Positions 54,483 through 64,000 of a stretch of DNA of 64,000 nucleotides are shown here, in pieces; positions within the stretch are counted from its first letter, which is position 1, and each line of letters starts with the position of its first letter. This DNA comes from Cupriavidus plantarum (GTDB lineage Bacteria; Pseudomonadota; Gammaproteobacteria; Burkholderiales; Burkholderiaceae). The notes under the pieces are model-generated. The model did no database searches. It saw nothing but the letters and a program-made list of their open reading frames with translations, and was not told the origin of the DNA. The position numbers and the translations under genes are program-made. The stretch is taken from NCBI RefSeq assembly GCF_905397285.1, contig NZ_CAJPUX010000010.1:1-64000 (forward strand), given 5' to 3'.

Positions 54483-54773
54483 ATGTTCGGGATGCTGGTG
54501 GTCGGCGCGATCGTGGGATGCGTGGCTCGGATGACACATCCGGCGGGCCGGGTGGTCAGCCTGATCGCGGCGCCCGCGCTCGGTGCCGCTGGCGCGCTGC
54601 TCGCCTTCTACGGCGGCCGGGCGCTGCACCTCTTCACCGATGGCCAGCTGATGGGTTGGGGCGCCGCCATCCTTGGCGCCGCCTTGCTGGTGGCGGTCTG
54701 GGGACTGCTCCGCCCGCGCGCGCAGGCGGCATCGCGGGGCGCCGGCGGCCGGAGCGCGCGGCGCGCGCGGTAG
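54483..54773 (+). CDS. Small membrane protein
   Basis: A 96-aa protein with three likely membrane segments (about 2-15, 24-45, 58-78) and a short Arg-rich C-terminus. The Gly-rich helices resemble small GlsB/YeaQ-type proteins, but no firm match is claimed. The start ATG 54483 follows GGAGAGAG; an upstream TTG is less likely. It is divergent from hemA. Confidence 0.62.
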   Translation: MFGMLVVGAIVGCVARMTHPAGRVVSLIAAPALGAAGALLAFYGGRALHLFTDGQLMGWGAAILGAALLVAVWGLLRPRAQAASRGAGGRSARRAR

Positions 54774-54800
54774 GGGCGCTCGGCAGATGACCCTCGGTGG

Positions 54801-54828
54801 GTCTCGGTAGGTGGGTCTCGGTAGGTGG
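54801..54828. repeat. 14-bp tandem repeat
   Basis: Two exact copies of GTCTCGGTAGGTGG are followed by a degenerate third, in the 72-bp gap between the small membrane protein and the acyltransferase gene. Confidence 0.6.
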
Positions 54829-54845
54829 GACTCGATAAGCAGCCG

Positions 54846-56102
54846 CTAAAGCTCGATCATCGCCCCGGTGGGCGACAACGCGCTTTCCAGCGTCACTTTC
54901 ACCGCCTCCAGCCACCCGGCCGCCTCGGCAGTCGCCGACGTCAGCCCCAGATGCAGGCGGCCATCCACCGTCGCGACCCCAAGCATGTGATCGCCCCGAT
55001 CGCCGGTCTGCACGAACGGTCCCCAAAGCGCGGTCATCTCGTAGGGCCCCATGCGGGTGTCGTACCGCAACGGCCCGATATTCGACACGATGAGGTCGCG
55101 CGCCTGACCCATCCTCCGCGCGCGGACGACCCCCGCCGCGTCGAGGCCATTGCGAAGCTGGCCGCACAGGTCCCTCGTTTCGGCCCTGACCGATGCGCGC
55201 GATCCCGGCACGTTCGTTGTCCGCAGGATATGGCGCGCCATGTCCCAGAACCCGTGCCGCTCGTCGGGCTCCACCAGCGCGTTGCCGACGGTCACGTACA
55301 CGGCGCAGTCTTCCTCCGTGCCGAACTGCCGCCGCAGGTCGATCGGCGACACGAGCTTGATCGCCGACCGCCGCCACGCCGAAAGATGCGCCCGGCCCGT
55401 CGACAGCATCGCCGCGCACAAGGCGCCATGCACCGTGGTGTGGGCCGCTCTCGCGTGAAGGCGCAGCGCGCCCGTGAGCGTATGCGACAGCCGCAGGCGA
55501 TGGACGGTGGGTGTGCCGGCATCCGGCGATGGCGGTAAGTCGAGCGACACCGGGCGGGTCGGCGGCGGGGCATCGGCGACATCGAGCAACTGATTGAGCG
55601 AGGGCGGCACCGGCAACGGCGCGAGAGCCGCGCCCGCCAGCGCGCGCAGGACGTCGCGGATGCAGCCTGCCAGACCGATGCCATCGAAGATCGTATGGCT
55701 GCCCGCGACGATCAGCAGCGACCGCCGACCATTGTTTCCCTCGCTCGCGACGATCGCGCGGATCAATGGCGCCCGGTCGTGATCGATCGGCTCGATCAGC
55801 TCCCGCGCAATCTCCCGGTCGAGCCATGCCGCATCGATGCCATCGGCATGCCATGGGGCGTCGTCGGTGACGTGCACGGGAATCGGCCGATCCGCGCCCG
55901 CATCGAAGTAGGGATAGCCATTCGGCGTGGCGGGAATGCGTACCCGAAGCAGCGGATGGCGGCGTTGCAGCGCATCGAACGCGGCGCGCCAGGCGTGCGG
56001 CGGCGCGGTGCCGTCGATCTCCGCAGCGTAAACGATATGGTTGCTCGTGCTGCGGCCGAGCAGCCAGAAGCAGTGCTCCTGGGATCCAAGCGGACGGGGC
56101 AT
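54846..56102 (-). CDS. Condensation-superfamily acyltransferase (PapA/WS-DGAT-like)
   Basis: A stand-alone protein of about 418 aa of the CoA-dependent acyltransferase / NRPS condensation superfamily. The catalytic H-x3-D-G motif is VAGSHTIFDGIGLAG, and the second-half channel motif region is SNIGPLRYDTRMGPY. Such single enzymes esterify alcohols or glycolipids (PapA-type) or act on free amines. The start at 56102 (MPRPLGSQEHCFWLLG) fits the family; GTG 56168 is possible but adds an Arg-rich, atypical stretch. No NRPS or PKS genes are near, so the substrate is open. Confidence 0.75.
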   Translation of the reverse strand: MPRPLGSQEHCFWLLGRSTSNHIVYAAEIDGTAPPHAWRAAFDALQRRHPLLRVRIPATPNGYPYFDAGADRPIPVHVTDDAPWHADGIDAAWLDREIARELIEPIDHDRAPLIRAIVASEGNNGRRSLLIVAGSHTIFDGIGLAGCIRDVLRALAGAALAPLPVPPSLNQLLDVADAPPPTRPVSLDLPPSPDAGTPTVHRLRLSHTLTGALRLHARAAHTTVHGALCAAMLSTGRAHLSAWRRSAIKLVSPIDLRRQFGTEEDCAVYVTVGNALVEPDERHGFWDMARHILRTTNVPGSRASVRAETRDLCGQLRNGLDAAGVVRARRMGQARDLIVSNIGPLRYDTRMGPYEMTALWGPFVQTGDRGDHMLGVATVDGRLHLGLTSATAEAAGWLEAVKVTLESALSPTGAMIEL

Positions 56103-56288
56103 GGCCGGCGGACTCCATCGTGATTGACGGCGCCCAGCGTGCCATTGCCTCTGCATCCCGCTGTTCACGAAGCCATGGTCTTGTCCGAATTACCGAAGCC
56201 GATACAAACGGTTACGCGCGCGCCGTCGTGAACCGGCAACGAAAGCTCAGCGCCGCTTGAGGAAGGCGTGCGGATGTCGCGGGAACGT

Positions 56289-57068
56289 TTATTTCCGCGC
56301 GGGCTGGCGCGCGCGGAGGAAGCGTTCGAGAACGCCTGCCGAATAGTGGCTGGCCACATCCTTCAGGAACGCGGCGAAGTCGATGTGCGCGCTGTCGTCG
56401 GCGCGGTCGGAGATCGTTCGCATGACCGCGTAGGGCACGCCGAACTCGTGGCACACCTGTGCGAGCGCGGCGCCTTCCATCTCCACGGCCTCCAGCGCGG
56501 GCAGGCGGGAACGCAGTTCGCCCACCGCGGCGGGCGCATTGATGAACTGGTCGCCGCTCGCGATCATGCCGACGTGCAGGCGCGGCTCGCTGACGCCAAA
56601 GCGGGCGCGCACGTCCGGCGGCACCGAGGTGGGAAGGTCTTCGCGCAGAAAGTCTTCCACCGCGCGGCACAGCTGCGCGGTGAGTCCGGCGTCGGCGGGG
56701 AACTCGGCGCGTTCGAGCAGCGGCACCTCGTGACGCGGAAAGAACGGGCGCGCGTCGAGGTCGTGCTGGAGGGTGCGATCGGCGACGACCACATCGCCCA
56801 CGCGCGTTTCGGCACCCACGCCGCCCGCGAGTCCCGTGAATACGATCTCGTCCACGTTGAACTCGCGGATCAGCGTGACCGTCGTCGCGGCGGCCGCGAC
56901 CTTGCCCATGCGCGCGAGCACGAGCACCACCGGATGGCCATGCAGATGGCCGACGTGATAGTCGCGCATGCCGATCGTATGGACGGTGGCACGGGCATCC
57001 TCATGCCGCATGGCGGCGATCAGGGCATCGACTTCGTCGTGGATGGCGGCAAGAATTCCCAGGGTCAT
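56289..57068 (-). CDS. mtnN: 5'-methylthioadenosine/S-adenosylhomocysteine nucleosidase
   Basis: MtnN hydrolyses MTA and SAH in the SAM-recycling pathway. The 259-aa protein starts with the family MTLGILAAIHDEVDALI, has VFTGLAGGVG and VGDVVVADRTLQHDLDARPF, the ribose-contact VEMEGAALAQVC and the catalytic aspartate motif MRTISDRADDSA. It is somewhat longer than the 232-aa E. coli enzyme because of inserts at about 110-150. The 186-bp gap to the acyltransferase gene is empty. Confidence 0.95.
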   Translation of the reverse strand: MTLGILAAIHDEVDALIAAMRHEDARATVHTIGMRDYHVGHLHGHPVVLVLARMGKVAAAATTVTLIREFNVDEIVFTGLAGGVGAETRVGDVVVADRTLQHDLDARPFFPRHEVPLLERAEFPADAGLTAQLCRAVEDFLREDLPTSVPPDVRARFGVSEPRLHVGMIASGDQFINAPAAVGELRSRLPALEAVEMEGAALAQVCHEFGVPYAVMRTISDRADDSAHIDFAAFLKDVASHYSAGVLERFLRARQPARK

Positions 57069-57181
57069 GGCGGGGCGTGGTGGTTGGGCATTGCAGGGGG
57101 TAACTGCGGCGAAGCATAACCGCAGCGGTGGCGCGCGCCTACCGATTTTGACCTATCCGCACGGCCTGCTACATTGCGACC

Positions 57182-58360
57182 ATGCCGACACACGGAGAAT
57201 GCCGGTTGGAAAACCTCTCGGATCGCATCGATACGCGCCGCATCGTCCAGCAGGCGCTCGCCGACTGGCGCGCGCAGGGGCGGCTTGCATCGCAGGACAT
57301 GGAGGCGGTGTGGCAAACCTCGCTGCCGACGCGCGCGGACTGGCGCGGGTGGCTCGATCGCGCATTGCTGATATTGGGCGCGGCGCTGATCTGCGCGGGC
57401 GTGATCGTCTTCTTCGCGTTCAACTGGGCGGCGCTTCACAAGTTTGCGCGGTTTGGTCTGCTTGCCGTGGCGCTGACCGCGCTGGCGGGATTTGCGATGA
57501 GCCGCCCGGCGGTGCGCGCGGTCGCTCGTCCGATGCCGGGCCCGGATGCTGACACGTCGGCGCCCCCGGCCGTTCGTTCGGAGGCTTCCCCGCTGGCCGG
57601 CTCGTCTGCCGACCTGCCGGGCCTTGCCGCGCTGGGCGCCGCGCAGATCCTGTCCGGCGTGCTGATGGCCGTGATCGGCCAGACCTACCAGACCGGTGCT
57701 GACGCCTGGCAACTGTTCGCATGGTGGACCGTGCTCGCCGTGCCATGGGCGCTGGCCGCGAGGGCCGCACCGCACTGGTGGATCGTGCTCGTCGTCGGCA
57801 ATGTCGCGCTGCTGCGCTATGGCAGCGTCAATCTTGGCGTGGGCGGCATGCTCGAACTGCTGTTCTCGGCCGATCGCGCAGGCGGCACCATGCGCATCTT
57901 GTTGGCCGCGGCGGTGGCGCAACTCGCGCTCTGGTATGCGCTCGCCGCGCGGGCATCGGACTTCGGCTTCCGGGGCATGACGGGGCCGCGGCTGATCGGG
58001 CTGCTGATCTGCGGCTATGCCGGATGGATCGGCCTGCTGGCGCTGGTCGGCACGCGCCTCAATGAACTCGAACCGCTGATGAACCTGCTGCTCGCGGGCG
58101 TCGCGTTGGCCGCGCTGATCGCGTGGTTCCGGTGGCGCGACTTCGACATCGTCGTGCTGAGTTTCGCCTGCCTGACGGCGATCGGCGTGATCGTGACGGC
58201 GGTCGGGCGCTGGCTACTTGCGGTGACCAACGACATCGGCGGCTTCCTGCTGCTGACGCTGATCGTGGTTGGACTGGCGGCCTTCGCCGGCAGCTGGCTG
58301 ATGCGCGCATGGCGCAGCCACGTCGCCGGGGCCGATGCCACGGCGGAGGGCAAAGCATGA
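57182..58360 (+). CDS. DUF2157 membrane protein
   Basis: A 392-aa polytopic protein. The N-terminal 60 residues are cytoplasmic-type, followed by the DUF2157 hallmark (LGAALICAGVIVFFAFNWAALHKFARFGLL, residues about 66-95) and about ten membrane helices in all. Start ATG 57182 has a poor ribosome site; a TTG at 57206 after GGAG is an alternative. It is the first of three overlapping genes. Function unknown. Confidence 0.85.
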   Translation: MPTHGECRLENLSDRIDTRRIVQQALADWRAQGRLASQDMEAVWQTSLPTRADWRGWLDRALLILGAALICAGVIVFFAFNWAALHKFARFGLLAVALTALAGFAMSRPAVRAVARPMPGPDADTSAPPAVRSEASPLAGSSADLPGLAALGAAQILSGVLMAVIGQTYQTGADAWQLFAWWTVLAVPWALAARAAPHWWIVLVVGNVALLRYGSVNLGVGGMLELLFSADRAGGTMRILLAAAVAQLALWYALAARASDFGFRGMTGPRLIGLLICGYAGWIGLLALVGTRLNELEPLMNLLLAGVALAALIAWFRWRDFDIVVLSFACLTAIGVIVTAVGRWLLAVTNDIGGFLLLTLIVVGLAAFAGSWLMRAWRSHVAGADATAEGKA

Positions 58361-59535
58361 GCGCCGACCGTAGCGACCGTGGCGACCGTAGCGACCGCAT
58401 CGCCCGCACGCTCTGGACCGATCTCACCGCCCGCGGCGCGGTGCAAGGCGAGTACGTCCCGACGATCCGCACCCCTTGGCCCATCCGCCTGCTGATGGGC
58501 GCGGCCGGTTGGCTCGCGGCGATCTTCTGCCAGCTGTTCATCTACGGCTTCGTCTTCGCGTTCACGCGCAGCAACGGCGCGGCAATGTTCGTGGTCGGCG
58601 TGGTCATGGTGGCGCTGGCCGCCGCGTTTTACCGTGCTTCCCGCGCGAAGACGAGCATCGCCGCCAGCCAGTTCGCGCTGGCGCTGAGCCTCAGCGGACA
58701 GGGCATGATGCTCGCGGGCCTGAGCCTCGTCATGGGCAGCGGCATCGCGATCCGCGACAGCGCGTTCTGGCTGATCGTAGCCGCGATCGAAGCCGCGCTG
58801 TTCATCGCCGTCCCGAACCGCCTGCACCGCTTCCTCTCCGCGCTCGCGACATGGACAGCGCTGACGGTGAGCCTGTCGCTGCTGGGCGGCCACCTGATCG
58901 GCCAGCGCCTGATGATGCTGCCCGTCACCGTCGGCGTACCCAGCGCGGTGGCCATGGCCGTCGTCACGCTGTTCGTACGCAAGGAGGCGGCAATCGCGGC
59001 GACAACCGCCGCGATATCCCGCCACGGCGTGTGGACCCCCGCCATCGACGCCACGCTGATCTTCGCCCTCGGCGCCGCGTTGTTCGTCACGGGCGCCGCC
59101 AACCCCGCCGCGCTGCTGTTCGGCACCGGCAGCCCATGGCCCGTACCGGGCGCCTGGGCATGCGGCGCGCTGCTCGGCCTGACGCTGATTGCCTTCGCGG
59201 CCACGGAATGCCAGCGGCTATCGGTGAACGGCATCACGCAGGCCGGCGTCCTCATCGTGGCGCTGGCGTTCAGCATCCTGATGCTGCTGGCCCCAGCGGT
59301 GACGGCGGGCCTCCTCGGCCTGGCCCTCGCCCTGCGCCGCGGCTCGCTGCCATGGCTAGGGCTGTCGATCGCCACGATCCTGTTCGGCTTCATCTGGTAC
59401 TACAGCACGCTGCAATGGACGCTGCTGGCCAAGTCGATCACGCTGGCGGCGGCCGGCGTGCTACTGCTGGCCGCCCGCGCGGCACTGGCCCGCAGCCGCG
59501 CCAACGCCCAGCCATCGGGGAGCATCGCATCATGA
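58357..59535 (+). CDS. DUF4401 membrane protein
   Basis: A 392-aa polytopic protein with about eleven membrane helices and an Asp/Arg-rich N-terminus (SADRSDRGDRSDRIARTLW). It overlaps the DUF2157 stop by ATGA and is followed by the GDYxxLxY gene with another ATGA overlap. DUF2157-DUF4401-GDYxxLxY order recurs in proteobacteria, so a complex is likely, but no activity is known. Confidence 0.85.
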   Translation: MSADRSDRGDRSDRIARTLWTDLTARGAVQGEYVPTIRTPWPIRLLMGAAGWLAAIFCQLFIYGFVFAFTRSNGAAMFVVGVVMVALAAAFYRASRAKTSIAASQFALALSLSGQGMMLAGLSLVMGSGIAIRDSAFWLIVAAIEAALFIAVPNRLHRFLSALATWTALTVSLSLLGGHLIGQRLMMLPVTVGVPSAVAMAVVTLFVRKEAAIAATTAAISRHGVWTPAIDATLIFALGAALFVTGAANPAALLFGTGSPWPVPGAWACGALLGLTLIAFAATECQRLSVNGITQAGVLIVALAFSILMLLAPAVTAGLLGLALALRRGSLPWLGLSIATILFGFIWYYSTLQWTLLAKSITLAAAGVLLLAARAALARSRANAQPSGSIAS

Positions 59536-60059
59536 AACGTCCTTCAATGAAGCGCTGGATCGTCGCGGCATGGCTCCTGACCCTGACGGTCGCCACGGTC
59601 GGCATCGCGAGCAACGAACGCGTCATCCGCGATGGCGACGTCGTCTACCTGCGCCTGGCGCCGGTGGACCCGCGTTCGCTGATGCAGGGCGACTACATGG
59701 CCCTGAACTTCACCCTCGCCATCGAAATCGCCGCCGCGCAAGCTGCTGCTCAAAGCGCCCAACACCAAACCGACCGCCGCGACGCCACGGTCGTCATCCG
59801 CACCGACGCGAACAGAATCGCCCAATTCATCCGCCTCCACGACGGCACGCCGCTCGCGGAAGGCGAACAACTCCTGCGGGTGCAGAACGTCCCCACGCGC
59901 TGGGGCGGCAACGGCGTGCAGGTCTCAACCAACGCGTGGTTCTTCGAAGAAGGGCAGGCCAAACGCTACGAACGCGCCCAATACGGCGAATTCCGCGTGG
60001 ACAAGAACGGCCATGCCTTGCTGGTGGGTATGAAGGGGGAGGGGCTCAGCGAGCTTTGA
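59532..60059 (+). CDS. GDYxxLxY-motif membrane-anchored protein
   Basis: A 175-aa protein with one N-terminal membrane helix (about 8-25) and an extracytoplasmic domain. It carries the family motif as GDYMALNF (about 53-60, with Phe for the last Tyr), plus VYLRLAPVDPRSLMQ before it and YGEFRVDKNGHALLVGM at the end. It is the last gene of the three-gene unit. Confidence 0.85.
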   Translation: MKRPSMKRWIVAAWLLTLTVATVGIASNERVIRDGDVVYLRLAPVDPRSLMQGDYMALNFTLAIEIAAAQAAAQSAQHQTDRRDATVVIRTDANRIAQFIRLHDGTPLAEGEQLLRVQNVPTRWGGNGVQVSTNAWFFEEGQAKRYERAQYGEFRVDKNGHALLVGMKGEGLSEL

Positions 60060-60073
60060 GTCTCGGAAGCGCC

Positions 60074-60100
60074 GAAAAAAAGCCCGGCAGATGCCGGGCT
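60074..60100 (-). terminator. Rho-independent terminator of ychF
   Basis: A perfect 8-bp stem AGCCCGGC/GCCGGGCT (60081-60088, 60093-60100, loop AGAT) is followed on the minus strand by seven T. It lies 25 bp past the ychF stop. On the + strand only ATTTC follows, so action on the convergent gene would be weaker. Confidence 0.88.
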
Positions 60101-60124
60101 ATTTCACGACGCCTCAACCATGCG

Positions 60125-61216
<1,092 letters not shown>

Positions 61217-61434
61217 GGTGTCAGGCGGTAAATAGCAAAGGCTGTATTCTAGCGGATGGCCGCCTTCCGGCCGCCTTCCCCCCGTCTTCCGGCCGATCTC
61301 GGGTACGCCGCCGGCCGCGCGTCGCCGGCACCGTGCGTCTCCCTACACGTCACGTCGCTATAATCCCCCTCATGATCGGTCCGCCACGCGGGCGTGCCGC
61401 GCCACTGCCGTGCCAGCCCGCTGGCCCTCACTCT

Positions 61435-62697
61435 ATGTCGTCGACGTCCTCTTCTCGTTTCCAGATCGCCGTGGTCGGTGGCGGCATCGTCGGCAAGGCC
61501 TGCGCCTTGCTGCTCGCGCAACAGGGCATGCAGGTCGCGCTGATCGCGCCGCGCCCCGCCAGCGATACCGCGCGGACCGGCGAGGATGACTGGGACAGCC
61601 GGATCTACGCCTTCTCCGCCAGCTCGCAGGCCCTGCTCGAGCGCCTGCGCGTCTGGGAGGCGCTGGACCCCGCCCGCATGCAGCCCGTCCGCGACATGCG
61701 CGTGTTCGGCGACCAGAGCGCCGCCGAGTCCGATCCCACGCCCCATGGCGACCTGCATTTTTCGTCGTACGCCGCCGCCGTGCCGCAGCTGGCATGGATC
61801 ATCGAATCCGGCCACGTCGAACGCACGCTCGACACCGCGCTGCGGTTTCAGCATCAGGTGCAGTGGTTCGACGACACGGGCGAGGTGTTCGAGCGCGATT
61901 GCGACGGCGTGACGCTCACGCTGGCCAGCGGCGCCCGCGTGCGCGCGGCCTGCGTGGTCGGCGCCGACGGTGCGCGCTCGTGGGTTCGCCAGCAGAGCCA
62001 TATCTGCACCACCACGCGGCGCTATCGCCAGCTCGGCGTCGTGGCCAATTTCCGATGCGAACTGCCGCATCACGACACCGCGTGGCAATGGTTCCTCGGC
62101 ACGCCCGAGAAGCTCATGGCCGACGAGGAAGCCGAAAACGGCGAAATCCTCGCCATGCTGCCGCTGCCCGGCAACCGCGTGTCGATGGTCTGGTCCGCCG
62201 AGGAAGCGCACGCCCGCGAACTCGTCGCGCTGTCGCCCGAAGCCTTGGCGGCCACCGTGATGCAGGCGGCCGCGGGCGCCGTGGGCGCGCGCTTCGGCAC
62301 GCTCCGCTGCATCACCCCGGCGCAGGGGTTTCCGCTGGTGCTGCAACGCGCCGAGCAGTTCGTGCAGCCGCACGTGGCGCTGGTCGGCGACGCCGCCCAC
62401 GTCATCCACCCGCTGGCGGGGCAGGGCATGAACCTCGGGTTACGCGACGTCACGGAACTTGGGCGCGTCATGGCCGACAAAGAAGCGTTCCGTGGCGAAG
62501 GCGACCTGCGCCTGCTGCGCCGTTACGAGCGCGCGCGCGCGACCGACCTGCTTTCCCTCACCGCGGCGACGGACGGCCTGCATCGCCTGTTCTCGCTGCC
62601 CGGCAGCCCCGCGCGCGTCATGCGCAACCTGGGCATCCGCGCGGTGGGCAGGCAGTCGATGCTCAAGCAGTTTCTGATCGGCCGCGCGCTGGGCTGA
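61435..62697 (+). CDS. UbiH/UbiF/VisC/COQ6-family FAD-dependent hydroxylase
   Basis: A 420-aa flavin monooxygenase of ubiquinone ring hydroxylation. FAD motifs: FQIAVVGGGIVGKACALLL (9-27), the internal VVGADGARSWVR, and GDAAHVIHPLAGQGMNLGLRD. Which ring position it hydroxylates (UbiH, UbiF, UbiI, UbiL or UbiM type) cannot be settled from sequence. The start at 61435 was chosen at the fold start; ATG 61372 would add a proline/arginine-rich extension. It is followed 75 bp later by dsbC. Confidence 0.92.
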   Translation: MSSTSSSRFQIAVVGGGIVGKACALLLAQQGMQVALIAPRPASDTARTGEDDWDSRIYAFSASSQALLERLRVWEALDPARMQPVRDMRVFGDQSAAESDPTPHGDLHFSSYAAAVPQLAWIIESGHVERTLDTALRFQHQVQWFDDTGEVFERDCDGVTLTLASGARVRAACVVGADGARSWVRQQSHICTTTRRYRQLGVVANFRCELPHHDTAWQWFLGTPEKLMADEEAENGEILAMLPLPGNRVSMVWSAEEAHARELVALSPEALAATVMQAAAGAVGARFGTLRCITPAQGFPLVLQRAEQFVQPHVALVGDAAHVIHPLAGQGMNLGLRDVTELGRVMADKEAFRGEGDLRLLRRYERARATDLLSLTAATDGLHRLFSLPGSPARVMRNLGIRAVGRQSMLKQFLIGRALG

Positions 62698-62772
62698 ACG
62701 GCGACACCCATCAATATCAATATCTATCGGACGGGCAAACGCGAAACGCACCCGCCGCTATCTGGAGTCACC

Positions 62773-63531
62773 ATGTTGCAAACGTTCCGCCGCAAATCGC
62801 TCCGCGCGACCGCGGCCGTCACCCTGGCGGGCGGTCTCGCTGCCGCCGGCTACGCGCTGCATGCGCTTGCCGCGGACGAACCCAGCACCGCGACCATCAA
62901 GGCGACCATCGAGAAAATGGTGGGCGGCCGCGCCGAAGTGCGAAGCGTCACCAAGACACCGGTGCCGGGCCTGTATGAAGTGAGCCTCGGCAACCAGGTG
63001 GTGTACACCGATGCGACCGGCCGCTATATCCTCAACGGCGAACTGATCGACACCAAGACGAGCACGAACCTGACCGAAGAGCGCGTCGCGGAACTGAACC
63101 GCATCAAATGGTCGGACCTGCCGCTGTCGCGCGCGGTCAAGTGGTCGAAGGGCGACGGCAGCCGGACCATCGCCGTGTTCTCCGATCCGAACTGCCCGTA
63201 CTGCAAGCGCATCGAACAGACCTTCCAGCAGATGGACAACATCACGGTGTACACCTTCCTGTACCCCGTGCTGTCGCCTGACTCGACGCAGAAGTCCAGG
63301 CAGATCTGGTGCGCGAGCGACCGCCAGAAGGCGTGGCGCGACTGGATGCTGAATCACGTGGCGGTGACGGGCAAGTCCGACTGCAAGAATCCGATCGACG
63401 ACAACCTCAAGCTCGGCCAGAGCATGAACGTAACCGGTACGCCGGCGATCTTCTTCACCGACGGCTCGCGCATTCCTGGCGCGGCCGATGTTGGCACGCT
63501 GGAGCGCAAGTTCGCCAGCCTCAAGAAATAA
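62773..63531 (+). CDS. dsbC: Thiol:disulfide interchange protein DsbC
   Basis: DsbC is a dimeric periplasmic disulfide isomerase kept reduced by DsbD. The 252-aa protein has a signal peptide (about 1-34, HALA|ADE), a dimerisation domain (about 36-100) and a thioredoxin fold with CPYC (141-144), the cis-Pro in TGTPAIFF, and the structural disulfide pair in WCASDR and DCKNP. Confidence 0.95.
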   Translation: MLQTFRRKSLRATAAVTLAGGLAAAGYALHALAADEPSTATIKATIEKMVGGRAEVRSVTKTPVPGLYEVSLGNQVVYTDATGRYILNGELIDTKTSTNLTEERVAELNRIKWSDLPLSRAVKWSKGDGSRTIAVFSDPNCPYCKRIEQTFQQMDNITVYTFLYPVLSPDSTQKSRQIWCASDRQKAWRDWMLNHVAVTGKSDCKNPIDDNLKLGQSMNVTGTPAIFFTDGSRIPGAADVGTLERKFASLKK

Positions 63532-63555
63532 GCACAACACAATAGAGGAGACATC

Positions 63556-64000
63556 ATGACGTTCAACGCCCTGCTGCTGACACAGGCCGACGGCAAGACG
63601 GAAGCCGCGGTCACCGCGCTCGACGACAGCCAGCTGCCCGAAGATGGCGACGTGGTCGTTGCCGTCGACTACTCGACTATCAACTACAAGGACGGTCTCG
63701 CGATTACGGGCCGCGCCCCCGTCGTGCGCAAATGGCCGATGGTGGCCGGTATCGACGGTGCGGGCACCGTGGTGTCGTCGAGCCATCCGAAGTGGCAGGC
63801 GGGCGACAAGGTCGTACTCAACGGCTTTGGCGTAGGCGAAACGCACTGGGGCTGCCTGTCGCAGCGCGCGAAACTCAAGGGCGACTGGCTCGTGAAACTG
63901 CCCGATGCGTTCACCGCGAAGCAGGCGATGGCCATCGGCACGGCGGGCTACACGGCGATGCTGTCCGTGCTCGCGCTCGAGCGCGGCGGCGTCAATGGTC
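63556..64000 (+). CDS. acuI: Acrylyl-CoA reductase-like MDR oxidoreductase (AcuI/YhdH), 5' part
   Basis: The frame opens at ATG 63556 after GAGGAG and runs off the window after about 148 codons. Its sequence is the N-terminal GroES-like half of a zinc-free medium-chain reductase: [56 protein letters not shown], and [15 protein letters not shown] at the start of the NADP domain. AcuI/YhdH proteins reduce acrylyl-CoA with NADPH. It has a 24-bp gap after dsbC. Confidence 0.88.
   Translation, partial: MTFNALLLTQADGKTEAAVTALDDSQLPEDGDVVVAVDYSTINYKDGLAITGRAPVVRKWPMVAGIDGAGTVVSSSHPKWQAGDKVVLNGFGVGETHWGCLSQRAKLKGDWLVKLPDAFTAKQAMAIGTAGYTAMLSVLALERGGVNG

Overview
The window looks like chromosomal DNA of a beta-proteobacterium of the Burkholderiaceae, most probably Cupriavidus or a close Ralstonia relative. 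The basis is very high GC, the block Nif3 / mscL / petA-petB-petC / sspA / sspB / tRNA-Thr, the run hemA-prfA-lipoprotein-prmC and grxD-ubiX, and the PVWY form of the cytochrome b Qo motif. The genus is an inference from gene order and protein character, not from a search.

Layout. 1-7.4 kb is housekeeping: three short repeat tracts, a membrane-anchored HtrA-type protease, a Nif3 protein, MscL, the cytochrome bc1 operon, the SspA/SspB stress pair and tRNA-Thr(UGU). 7.5-16.4 kb is an accessory, defence-type island directly after the tRNA. It holds an unknown membrane protein, a badly frameshifted pseudogene, a DUF262-HNH fusion, Vsr, two separate Eco29kI-like GIY-YIG restriction enzymes, one 5-methylcytosine methyltransferase, a small ribbon-helix-helix protein and a second HNH nuclease. 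A near-consensus LexA-type box lies between the two halves of the restriction cluster. 16.6-38.3 kb is a mixed region: Tat-exported phospholipase C, HAD hydrolase, GH114 lipoprotein, YgjP-like metallopeptidase, a zinc-ribbon protein with a natural seven-histidine tail, EttA, a membrane metallophosphoesterase, a large Gly/Tyr-rich secreted protein, a complete RND tripartite efflux operon, an HxlR regulator, a ClC antiporter and small envelope proteins.

38-49 kb carries what looks like a lysine-degradation unit: an Lrp-type regulator, a lysine/saccharopine dehydrogenase-like enzyme, and an alpha-aminoadipic semialdehyde (piperideine-6-carboxylate) dehydrogenase. The last two are separated by a 7.98-kb glycosylation cassette. 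The cassette has a GT-C-like membrane protein, a split transketolase, an epimerase/GT2 fusion, two methyltransferases and a GtrA flippase. A 17-bp exact direct repeat brackets it, at the stop codon of the upstream enzyme and the start codon of the downstream one. This is the best candidate for an undescribed system: a recently inserted Gtr-type surface-sugar module with its own two-subunit transketolase for making an unusual sugar.

49-64 kb returns to the core: ubiX, grxD, prmC, prfA and hemA, a condensation-superfamily acyltransferase, mtnN, a three-gene DUF2157/DUF4401/GDYxxLxY membrane module, ychF, a UbiH-family hydroxylase, dsbC, and the 5' part of an acrylyl-CoA reductase-like gene that runs off the window.
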